From positions 1-6,240 of the forward strand of contig DTYU01000231.1 of the NCBI GenBank assembly GCA_012961725.1: a stretch of DNA of 6,240 bases, written 5' to 3'. A model generated the notes under the pieces. That model saw nothing but the letters and a program-made list of their open reading frames with translations, was not told the origin of the DNA and searched no databases. This stretch comes from Desulfotomaculum sp. GTDB taxonomy: Bacteria; Bacillota; Desulfotomaculia; Desulfotomaculales; Ammonificaceae. Position numbers and translations under genes: made by a program. Position 1 is the stretch's first letter. The number at the start of each line of letters is the position of its first letter. Below are positions 1 to 5,783 of this stretch, piece by piece.

Positions 1-23
1 CCTCCGTACTCGAGGCGTTCCAT
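1..23 (-). CDS. 5' end of an unidentified protein, cut by the window edge
   Basis: On the minus strand an ATG at 23-21 opens MERLEYG and continues off the left edge. It is preceded by AAGGAG (minus strand, near 28-35) with about seven bases between it and the ATG, a good ribosome site. Only seven full codons are visible, so the product cannot be named. The gene lies downstream of the DUF35 protein gene on the same strand. In that family the neighbour is often a thiolase or another acyl-CoA enzyme, but this is context only. The 322 bp separating the two genes is far more than expected for tightly coupled operon partners. Confidence 0.5.
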
Positions 24-46
24 TTGTGCTCTCCTTCGTACCACTT

Positions 47-74
47 GCGAATCGCGAGTGGCGAATGGCGAATT
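47..74. repeat. Four tandem degenerate heptamers (GCGAATN type)
   Basis: The plus strand reads GCGAATC, GCGAGTG, GCGAATG, GCGAATT in perfect 7-base register. Directly after it a short hairpin TGGGC (75-79) / GCCCA (88-92) can form. The array lies about 25 bases upstream of the start codon of the gene leaving the left edge. It resembles heptameric short tandem repeats known from some bacterial genomes, and it shares the 7-base period, though not the sequence, with the element at 5601-5705. Confidence 0.75.
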
Positions 75-129
75 TGGGCCAAACTCAGCCCACTGGCCTG
101 TCGTCACGGGAGCCATGCCAGGCTTTCCT

Positions 130-234
130 CTAGCCGCCTGCGGCGCGTAAAAGGGAGCCGAACCGTTCCACAAGTTCCTCGGCGATCTTCTCCGCTGGCC
201 TTCCCCTGATGCCCGTGGAGATGAGAATAGCCAT
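130..234 (-). pseudogene. RadC-like N-terminal helix-hairpin-helix remnant
   Basis: A 34-codon minus-strand frame begins ATG (234-232) after GGAG with a five-base spacer and ends in TAG at 130. It contains the segments STGIRGRPAEKIAEELVERF and then GSLL. These fit the helix-hairpin-helix N-terminal domain of RadC/UPF0758 proteins, whose pattern is LLAxxLxTGxRGxxxxxLAxELLExFGSL. The four residues just before the ATG (LFGAH then M) also recall the family's LSDAELL. Nothing RadC-like follows: the JAB/MPN metalloprotease-like domain (about 120 residues with its HxH motif) is absent, and the match stops at a GCCGC-CT-GCGGC inverted repeat at 133-144. I read it as a truncated remnant. A translated 34-residue peptide remains possible because the ribosome site is reasonable. 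The homology call is from motif memory, not a search. Confidence 0.5.
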
Positions 235-345
235 GTGTGCTCCAAAGAGGCCTGCAGACGGGGCGACGGGCTGCGGTAGAGTTCCACTCACGGACCCGCC
301 GCCCCGTCCGCTATCCATTTATCCGTTACCGTCCTGCCATCCGCG

Positions 346-819
346 TCATACCGGCTTGAAATACACGATGTCCAGGATGCTTCCCTTGCGCTCCGCCTTG
401 TCCTTGAAAACCGCCTCGACGGACATCCCAATGTGGACCTGATCGGATTGCACCTCACCCAGGTAGTGCACCAGGCCGCCGTCGGTGCCGTCCAGGTGCA
501 CGAAGGCCATCACTCGTGGCTTCTCCAGCGGCTCCCCGTCCAGGTCTAGGTGGACGACGGTGAAGGTGTGCACCCGGCCGGTGGACGGCACCTCCACCCA
601 CTCCTCCAGGTGGGCGAAGCACCGCTCGCAGTAGAGGCGGGGCGGGACGTAGGTGATACCGCAGGTCGGGCAGACGGTGCCCAGGAACTTGCCGTTCTCC
701 TGGATCTCACGGAAGAACTTCTCCCCGGCGATGCCGGCGGTGTACCGGCCCTGGGTCGGCATGTCCCCTTCCCAGGCCAGCGCGTCGTGTGTGTGTTCGA
801 TTCTGTGCATTAGAGCCAT
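346..819 (-). CDS. DUF35 zinc-ribbon/OB-fold protein (thiolase-partner type)
   Basis: This 157-residue protein has the two-part DUF35 architecture. A rubredoxin-like zinc ribbon holds C50-x2-C53 and C64-x2-C67, in CPTCG and YCERC. An OB-fold region follows, about residues 75-157. The preceding segment AGEKFFREIQENGKFLGTVC is typical of the family: the helix is thought to contact the partner enzyme and the fold to bind acyl-CoA or the partner's active site. Known relatives act with thiolases or other acyl-CoA enzymes, for example BbsA in benzylsuccinate degradation and archaeal DUF35 with acetoacetyl-CoA thiolase/HMG-CoA synthase. The first 30 residues extend beyond the short family form. The start is supported by AAAGGAG (minus strand, 832-826) six bases before the ATG. 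No thiolase is visible. The gene's upstream side runs straight into the headless transporter gene, so its promoter would lie inside that gene. Substrate unknown. Confidence 0.88.
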   Translation of the reverse strand: MALMHRIEHTHDALAWEGDMPTQGRYTAGIAGEKFFREIQENGKFLGTVCPTCGITYVPPRLYCERCFAHLEEWVEVPSTGRVHTFTVVHLDLDGEPLEKPRVMAFVHLDGTDGGLVHYLGEVQSDQVHIGMSVEAVFKDKAERKGSILDIVYFKPV

Positions 820-861
820 TTCACACTCCTTTGGTGCCAGAGCCTTGCGTAATTCAAACGG

Positions 862-1905
862 GTGTGGCTAAAAATTGTGGGAGAAAAGATGGCAAAGGCG
901 GTTGAGCTTGCGGTTGAAGAGGTCAACGACGCGGGTGGCGTGAACGGCAGGCAAGTAAAGCTCTATCAGGAAGACGACGCGACCGATCCCGCGACCTGTC
1001 TTACCGCGATTAAGAAGCTTGTCGAGCTTAATGACGTTAAGCTGATCATCGGCAGTATGACCTCGGGTGCGTCCATGACCTGTGGACCCTACGTCGCCGA
1101 AAGGAAGGTGCTGCTCGTTTCGCCGTCGGCCACCTCGCCGGAGCTGACCGGGCAGCCCTGGCGGGACTACTATTTCCGCACCTGCCCGAGCGACACCTTC
1201 CAGGGGAAGGTCATGGCTAAGATCGCTTTGGACGAAGGGCTCAAAAAGGCGGTCATCCTGGCGATGGACAATCCTTACGGCACGGGCCTGGCCAAGGTGA
1301 TCGAGTCCGCGCTGGGCGGGGAGGCTGAAGTCCTTACCGTCATCAAGTACGACCCGGCAAAGAAGGATTACCTCACCGAACTGACCCAGATTAAGAATCT
1401 CAACCCGGACGGCGTCTTCCACATCGGTTTTAACGATGACGGCCGCGTCATCTACCAGCAGGCCTTAAACCTCGGTCTCGATAAGATGCGCTGGATCGGC
1501 TGTGACGGCGTTTACGGCACCGGCATGTTCGCCACCAAGGCCGCAGCCGAGTTCATGGCCAAGGCGATGGTCGGCACCCGTCCGGCATCCCCGGAGGGCG
1601 GCAAGTATGAGGAGTTCCGGCAGGCCTACCTGGCAAAGTTCAACACCGAGCCGGAGGTCTTCTGCGACACGATTTACGACGCCACGAAACTGATTCTCGA
1701 TGCCTGTGCGAAAACCGGTACCGACGACCCGGCCAAGGTCCGCGAGGCGCTCTTGTCTCTCGGAAGGGATTACGAGGGTGTGAGCGGCAGGCTGACCTTT
1801 GACGGACAGGGTGACCGCATAAGCGGCGTCTATGAACTCTGGGCAGTGGTCAAAAAGGGTGAAGAATACGCCTTTGAGCGCGTGAGGCTGATTGAGGCCG
1901 AATAG
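862..1905 (+). pseudogene. 5'-truncated branched-chain amino-acid/amide ABC transporter substrate-binding protein
   Basis: The 347-residue frame is a Leu/Ile/Val-type periplasmic binding protein (Peripla_BP_6, LivK-like). It contains AVEEVNDAGGVNGRQVKL, then the first-lobe stretch LIIGSMTSGA, the ligand-site region SPSATSPEL, and the second lobe with DNPYGTG and the C-terminal LTFDGQGDR. Intact family members begin with a signal peptide, often a lipobox, and a first strand of the type IGVLAPLTG. Here roughly 40-50 residues are missing: the frame opens at GTG 862, just after a stop at 850-852, with no ribosome site. A better ribosome site, GGGAG, sits five bases before ATG 889 (MAKAVELA), but that product would also stay in the cytoplasm and lack strand one. 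The upstream +1 frame reads TGVAKN before the break, like the family's TGxVAKNGE, so a frameshift near 870-880 may be part of the damage. No permease or ATPase genes are nearby. It is probably non-functional as a transporter component unless the sequence is misassembled. Confidence 0.75.
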
Positions 1906-1934
1906 AAGGAAAGCTTGTTCAGGGCAATCTCCGC

Positions 1935-1964
1935 AGGCCCTTCTCTTCCGGGGAGGGCCTTTTT
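1935..1964 (+). terminator. Rho-independent terminator after the binding-protein gene
   Basis: A perfect seven-base stem AGGCCCT (1935-1941) / AGGGCCT (1954-1960), extendable inward through C1943-G1952 with flanking G-U pairs, is followed by a run of five T. It lies 29 bases past the stop at 1905. On the minus strand the stem is not followed by T, so it does not serve the convergent radical SAM gene. A competing GC stem CCGGGG (1948-1953) / CCCCGG (1968-1973) interleaves with it. Confidence 0.85.
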
Positions 1965-1987
1965 GTTCCCCGGGTGATAACGTTTTT

Positions 1988-3079
1988 TCAACGCAAAAGG
2001 TGAATGTTGCCGAGCCTGACCCGTTTAAGGCCGGCGTCCAGCGCCGCCTGCCGGCAGGCCTCGGCATCCGCACGGGATGTACAAGGCAAATCATGCATAA
2101 GGTGCTGGGGATAGAAGGCGAGGAGTGAGTACGGTATCTGAGGGTCGAGGCCGGCAATGAACTTAGCGACGGCCGCCACCTCCTCCGTGTCCACATAGCC
2201 CGGCACTAACAAGGTGCTGGCAATCAGAAAAGGCGGGTCTGGACGCTTCAAGGCCAACTCCGCAAGAAAGGAGAAGTTGGCGAGGGTTTGCCTGTTGCTG
2301 ACTCCCGTTAAGGCGCGGTGCAGATCGTCATTGTAACATTTCAGGTCGAACTTGACGCAGCCCCCGGACGCGAGCGAAAGCTCCGCCACCGCCCCTAACA
2401 GGCGCGGGTTGATGTTGCCGTTCGTCTCCCAGCAGACCCGCAAGACCCTTCCCCGGGCCCTCTCCACCGCCAGCCTTGCCGCCTTTAAGGCAAACGGCAC
2501 CTGCGGCGACGGGTCCCCGCCGAAATAACAGATACAGGCGGTGTCCTTCCGTATTGCCGCGGCAAGCTCTTCCGGCTTGACCAGAGGTTCAAGGGAGACC
2601 GCCATCTCGTGGTACTGCCGGTTCTGGCAGAAAAGGCAGTCGAAGGAGCAGCCGCCTAAGAAAACAGCAAGGTTATAGTATCCGTGCTCTACCCCAGGCC
2701 GGTACGAATACCGCGGGTAACCGCTGCTGCTTCCCGCCGGGCAAACCCAGTCGGCGACACAGTTCGTGGGAAGCGGGTCGTGGTACCAGGAAGCAACCCC
2801 TCTCCTCGCCGTTCCCGCCAAGTGTCTAAGGCGTCCCTCCCTGTTAACCCTGAGACCGCAAAAGCTTGCCTCATCCGGCGCCAGCCGGCAGTTGTTGGCG
2901 CACACCTGACAGACGATTCCTCCCGGCGTCTTGGGCGGCGTACCCGGGAGAGGCCTGCGGCTTCGCCGGTGCGCCGCTTCCACGGCAGCCCGGGCGTCCT
3001 CGGGCTGCTTTTTCAGGCAGGCGCCGCATATCCGTAGGAGTTTGGCCGCCTTATCTGCGCCGCAAATCTTACACTCCAT
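1988..3079 (-). CDS. Radical SAM protein with cysteine-rich N-terminus (PflA/AmmeMemoRadiSam-like)
   Basis: This 363-residue protein carries the radical SAM cluster motif C144-x3-C148-x2-C151 in GGCSFDCLFCQN. It also has the SAM-contact motif GGDPS (187-191) and the activase-type stretch KFDLKCYNDDLHRALTG (243-259). This places it with COG1180/COG1313-type enzymes, which cleave SAM to a 5'-deoxyadenosyl radical. Its substrate is unknown. Ahead of the core are two extra cysteine sets. C3-x2-C6 with C18-x2-C21 looks like a small zinc ribbon. C57-x2-C60-x3-C64 followed by C74-G resembles the CxLCPHxC...CGVR segment of AmmeMemoRadiSam-system enzymes. C107 and C113 are additional. Start: GGGGGAGGGG lies about seven bases before ATG 3079. 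The partner proteins of the AmmeMemoRadiSam system (MEMO and AMMECR1) are not in the window. It converges on the binding-protein gene 82 bp away and is followed upstream by a hairpin ending the next gene. Confidence 0.85.
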   Translation of the reverse strand: MECKICGADKAAKLLRICGACLKKQPEDARAAVEAAHRRSRRPLPGTPPKTPGGIVCQVCANNCRLAPDEASFCGLRVNREGRLRHLAGTARRGVASWYHDPLPTNCVADWVCPAGSSSGYPRYSYRPGVEHGYYNLAVFLGGCSFDCLFCQNRQYHEMAVSLEPLVKPEELAAAIRKDTACICYFGGDPSPQVPFALKAARLAVERARGRVLRVCWETNGNINPRLLGAVAELSLASGGCVKFDLKCYNDDLHRALTGVSNRQTLANFSFLAELALKRPDPPFLIASTLLVPGYVDTEEVAAVAKFIAGLDPQIPYSLLAFYPQHLMHDLPCTSRADAEACRQAALDAGLKRVRLGNIHLLR

Positions 3080-3207
3080 ACCGGTACCCCTCCCCCGATA
3101 AATACGGGGACACCATACTAAATTATTATCCCGGAACGATTGGCTGCAGGAAATTGTTGGCGGAATTACGCGAAAACTTACAAGCTTGCGCCGGGAATTT
3201 GAGCAAT

Positions 3208-3239
3208 AACGGCGGCTGCTTTTCGCTGCAACCGCCGTT
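3208..3239 (-). terminator. Strong hairpin downstream of the FMN-barrel gene, probable terminator
   Basis: On the minus strand AACGGCGG (3239-3232) pairs perfectly with CCGCCGTT (3215-3208). Four inner pairs (TTGC/GCAG, one of them G-U) extend the stem to twelve, around an eight-base loop AGCGAAAA. It begins 33 bases after the stop at 3273. The tail after the stem is only ATTGCTC, so the U-tract is weak and intrinsic termination may be partial. The pairing is slightly better on the minus strand, where the plus-strand C-A mismatch becomes G-U. Confidence 0.55.
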
Positions 3240-3272
3240 TCGAACAGGATCTCTCCGGTTCGGTGAAGGCGC

Positions 3273-3683
3273 TCACGTCACTTCCTTCCCTGCGTCCGGG
3301 CCAGGGCTGGTATGATAGATGGATTTTACCTTTACAATGACTACTCCCTTTGGGTCTAACTCCGGCTTCTCGGCCTTTACCATTGTAACCCCGTCATCGA
3401 ACAACCTGCCTGAGGTCTCAACCCTTGCATCTCCCTTAAACTGGTATCCTTTTCTCGGCTTGGCGTCCCAATCCCAGACTGAGACTGCCACAGTAGGATT
3501 ATTCTTTAGGTTTTCCAAGGTCTTTCTCATAAAGATGTCTACAAACATAATCTCGTCATCCGAAATCAGCTTCACAAAGTGAATGGGGGCCACGTTGGGT
3601 ATTCCGTCCTTTGTGGCAGTGGCAAACGCCCATCCCCTGGTTTTTTCAATTACATCCTTCATTTCTTGGGTAATCTTTGCCAT
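3273..3683 (-). CDS. Pyridoxamine 5'-phosphate oxidase-family FMN-binding protein
   Basis: The 136-residue protein has the split-barrel flavin-binding pattern of the PNPOx superfamily. FATATKDGIPNVAPIHFV (20-37) is the first strand pair, RKTLENLKNNPTVAVSVW (53-70) the signature helix and strand, and GYQFKGDARVE (79-89) the next strands. A tail SIYHTSPGPDAGK (121-133) is common in small anaerobe members. Such proteins bind FMN or related cofactors as cytoplasmic dimers. Most are not true PNP oxidases, and this one is shorter than PdxH (about 210-230 residues), so vitamin B6 synthesis is unlikely. GGAGGTGAT (3700-3692) stands eight bases before ATG 3683. A second ATG at 3690 is out of frame. 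A perfect TGTGA-N6-TCACA palindrome lies 27-44 bases upstream of the start. The next gene on this strand is a flavoprotein reductase 182 bp upstream, suggesting a shared redox or oxygen-stress role, as inference. Confidence 0.88.
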   Translation of the reverse strand: MAKITQEMKDVIEKTRGWAFATATKDGIPNVAPIHFVKLISDDEIMFVDIFMRKTLENLKNNPTVAVSVWDWDAKPRKGYQFKGDARVETSGRLFDDGVTMVKAEKPELDPKGVVIVKVKSIYHTSPGPDAGKEVT

Positions 3684-3709
3684 GATCCATAATCACCTCC
3701 AATCTTTTT

Positions 3710-3727
3710 TTGTGACAATTTTCACAA
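3710..3727. promoter_or_regulatory. CRP/FNR-type palindrome upstream of the FMN-barrel gene
   Basis: TTGTGA (3710-3715) and TCACAA (3722-3727) are perfect inverted halves six bases apart. This matches the CRP-type operator core TGTGA-N6-TCACA exactly. The site ends ten bases upstream of the gene's Shine-Dalgarno sequence. Its centre is about 35 bases from the start codon, so it is too close for a class II activator site; repression is the easier reading. As RNA it could also form a six-base stem. The regulator is not in the window. Confidence 0.55.
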
Positions 3728-3865
3728 GACCCCCAGACAAACCCCCTTTCTATCCCAAAAATGATTCGTAAACCCCTTTCCGGAGTGCTCGTGGCCCACT
3801 TGCCCCAAACTAACAACGGCAGCATAATCCATCGTTTCTGCCAACCGAGAATGTTTCTTTCCGTA

Positions 3866-5218
3866 TTAACTTGGGAGGGGATACAGCTCCTTGAATGCGT
3901 CTTCCGCGGCTAACGCAATAGGCTCTGCACTCGGCTCCGGAGACAACTCGGGTTGCCCCGCGCACCTTAGCGTTGTCAAATCCAAAGCGGTCCATCCGTT
4001 TCGTATTGCGAGCGCAATCGCGTCAATATACCGGACGGAGCGTTCATCATCAGCGACTATCTGTGCCCCGATGACCCTTTTCGTATTCCTGTCAAATAGC
4101 AACTTGACGGTGTATGGTTTTCCGCCTTCGATCATCACATGCTTGCTCTTTGCACTCTTCTTTGCAGCGAAAACGTCAATCCCTTCTTTTTTCGCTGCCG
4201 CCTCTGTAATGCCAACCGAAGCGAACGACTTCTCCATCAACTTTGCTGCGAAACTGTTCAGCAAGCGTGGGAACTTTATTCCATAGCCCAGGATGTTTTT
4301 TGCAGCAATTCTGCCGCCGATAACCGCATTTGGCCGTATCTGTCCGAGTATGGGTTTTCTGGTAATTTCGCTTTCATACTCGATCAGGTCGCCGCCTGCA
4401 TAGATGTCTGGATCAGATGTCTGAAGATACTCGTTCACGGCTAAGCCGTATTTTCCCATTTCAAGTCCTGCCGCTTCCGCAAGTTCGGCGCGCGGACGCA
4501 CACCTAATGCTATAATAACCATACCTGCATCGATTTTTTCACCCGAGGAGAGTTCGACGGCCTGTACTTCCTTTTCTCCCATAATCTTTGTTACTACTTC
4601 TCCTGACCTGATAATGAGCCCTCTGTCCTCAAAATATCTCTGCAGTTCTCCACTCATGTCCGGGTCGAGACCCGCCGCCCTAGCGATATACGACCTTACG
4701 ACAATTGTAACCTTTACCCCTTTCTGGGCGATAAGCGAAGCCATCTCCAACCCAACCGCCCCTGCACCGTAAACAACGGCGCTTCTCACTCCTTTTTCTG
4801 CCATCCAGTTTCGGATGTTTACGGCGTCGTTACTCCAGCGGACCGTGAAGACGCCTTCAAGATCTACGCCCGGAATTTCGGGAACGATAGCTTTGCCTCC
4901 GGTTGCCAAAATAACCTTATCGTAGGGGTAAACAGCACCATCAGCGGTCGTAACGGTCTTTTCCTTCCTGTCAATCCCCGTTGCAGGCGAACTGACCAGT
5001 TTTATGCCAGCGGCGTGAAACATCCCGTCATCCTTGACCGAAGCCTCAACCGTTGCCTGCTCAACTGAGATATAAGGAACCGCACATCTCGTTAAGAAAT
5101 GCCTCTCCTCCCTTATCAATGTCACATCCACCGTGGGGTCCATCCGCTTTGTCATCATCGCTGCGGGTCCTCCCATGCCTGCACAGCCGACAATAACCAG
5201 CTTGCTTACCTTCGGCAC
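3866..5218 (-). CDS. CoA-disulfide reductase/NADH oxidase-like FAD flavoprotein
   Basis: This 450-residue enzyme has the pyridine nucleotide-disulfide oxidoreductase layout. An N-terminal FAD site lies at VIVGCAGMGGPAA (8-20). A single redox cysteine, C45 in TRCAVPY, occupies the place of the ANCGLPY cysteine of Nox and CoA-disulfide reductases. The region ILATGGKA (103-110) follows, then the NAD(P)H Rossmann motif VVYGAGAVGLEMA (148-160). The second FAD motif is TSDPDIYAGGD (268-277), and a dimerisation domain runs from about 330 to 450. Relatives reduce oxygen, CoA-disulfide, polysulfide or per/polysulfide CoA with NAD(P)H through this cysteine, and sequence alone does not choose among them. 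Unusual points are Cys12 inside the FAD loop and Cys419 in the C-terminal domain (TLRCAGQPELS). The start is GTG 5218, preceded by AAAGGAGGTG (5236-5227) with an eight-base spacer. A sigma-A promoter lies at 5273-5302. No clear terminator follows, so some read-through into the FMN-barrel gene is possible. Confidence 0.88.
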   Translation of the reverse strand: MPKVSKLVIVGCAGMGGPAAMMTKRMDPTVDVTLIREERHFLTRCAVPYISVEQATVEASVKDDGMFHAAGIKLVSSPATGIDRKEKTVTTADGAVYPYDKVILATGGKAIVPEIPGVDLEGVFTVRWSNDAVNIRNWMAEKGVRSAVVYGAGAVGLEMASLIAQKGVKVTIVVRSYIARAAGLDPDMSGELQRYFEDRGLIIRSGEVVTKIMGEKEVQAVELSSGEKIDAGMVIIALGVRPRAELAEAAGLEMGKYGLAVNEYLQTSDPDIYAGGDLIEYESEITRKPILGQIRPNAVIGGRIAAKNILGYGIKFPRLLNSFAAKLMEKSFASVGITEAAAKKEGIDVFAAKKSAKSKHVMIEGGKPYTVKLLFDRNTKRVIGAQIVADDERSVRYIDAIALAIRNGWTALDLTTLRCAGQPELSPEPSAEPIALAAEDAFKELYPLPS

Positions 5219-5272
5219 CTTCTTTGCACCTCCTTTGGTCCGCCTGCCACTGAGACAAGCGATATCGTGAAA

Positions 5273-5302
5273 ATTATAGCACCAGATTTTTCAACCAGTC
5301 AA
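5273..5302 (-). promoter_or_regulatory. Sigma-A promoter of the flavoprotein gene
   Basis: On the minus strand TTGACT (5302-5297) and TATAAT (5278-5273) are separated by 18 bases. The -10 is perfect and the -35 differs from TTGACA at one base. The predicted start is near 5266, giving a leader of about 48 bases to GTG 5218. The predicted start coincides with a CGATATCG palindrome at 5260-5267. A sequence resembling the palindrome at 3710-3727 overlaps the -10 (5266-5281). Confidence 0.75.
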
Positions 5303-5600
5303 TAGAACCGCTTTAAAGAATTCTCAGATAGGATCGCTGAAAAAACCCTGGGACCGCAAAAATTATGCCAAATTCAGCAGGAATATAGAGTCACATAGAA
5401 AATATGAGAAAGGCGGGAAATCTCTGGGCTCCACCAGACACCCATCATTTGGCTCAACCGGTCTTGGAGGGTTTCTTTCATGTTCCCTTTGTCACGAATA
5501 AACAAAATCTTAGAAAGAAAGGAGGTTGGTCCGTAATAAGAAGGAGTTTCGCAGAGAACGTTCGTTCCCGATGAATACAGGCGGCGTTTGCCGGGAGATT
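5303..5600. other. Long non-coding stretch between divergent genes
   Basis: I see no supported gene here. The stretch is comparatively A+T rich. It holds two purine-rich motifs of similar form, GCAGGAATATAGAGTCACAT (5377-5396) and AAGAAGGAGTTTCGCAGAGA (5538-5557). It also has an unattached Shine-Dalgarno-like AAAGGAGG (about 5518-5525) and a 35-codon minus-strand frame at 5481-5374 (MKETLQDRLSQMMG...) with a poor ribosome site. The motifs may be remnants of dispersed repeats, but this cannot be confirmed from one window. Confidence 0.4.
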
Positions 5601-5705
5601 GGGAAGTGAGAAGTGTGGGGTTAGAGGTGGGAATCTGTGTTGGAATTGGCCTGCGGCCAATTCTTCAAGTAAATCTCACATCCAACTTCTCACATCCCGC
5701 CTCCC
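5601..5705. repeat. Symmetric 105-bp element: heptamer arrays flanking a perfect hairpin
   Basis: Five 7-base units, GGGAAGT, GAGAAGT, GTGGGGT, TAGAGGT and GGGAATC, fill 5601-5635. Five related units in inverted orientation fill 5705-5671: GGGAGGC, GGGATGT, GAGAAGT, TGGATGT and GAGATTT. At the exact centre GAATTGGCC (5643-5651) pairs perfectly with GGCCAATTC (5655-5663) around TGC. The distances from the centre at 5653 to both ends are equal, and the whole length is fifteen heptamers. Facing heptamers match at 4-5 of 7 bases. The unit is non-coding and ends 78 bases before the CGGC gene. It behaves like a palindromic repeat (REP/MITE-like), with no transposase visible. Confidence 0.75.
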
Positions 5706-5783
5706 AAATGGTCGGAGCTGATAATTTAGTATTGTGTCCCTGTAATTTTAAGATTGAAAGATTCTTAAGGGAGGTTTCTGTTC

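Noticed and set aside
346..819. Assignment as BbsA of benzylsuccinate degradation
   Set aside because: The architecture fits, but no bbs neighbours are visible and DUF35 proteins serve many acyl-CoA pathways.
868..2196. Long minus-strand open frames opposite the binding-protein gene
   Set aside because: They are shadows of a GC-rich coding strand, with arginine-rich, family-less translations.
3273..3683. Naming as PdxH, vitamin B6 synthesis
   Set aside because: It is much shorter than PdxH and lacks its C-terminal region; the superfamily is functionally broad.
5374..5481. 35-codon minus-strand frame MKETLQDRLSQMMG...
   Set aside because: The ribosome site AAGGG is only about three bases from the ATG, no family is recognised, and the frame is short.
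5556..5567. LexA-box-like GAAC-N4-GTTC
   Set aside because: The outer bases do not match the Bacillota consensus CGAAC-N4-GTTCG, and no SOS gene follows; the match is short enough to arise by chance.
5601..5705. CRISPR array
   Set aside because: The units are 7 bases, degenerate and inverted about a centre, with no spacers and no cas genes.
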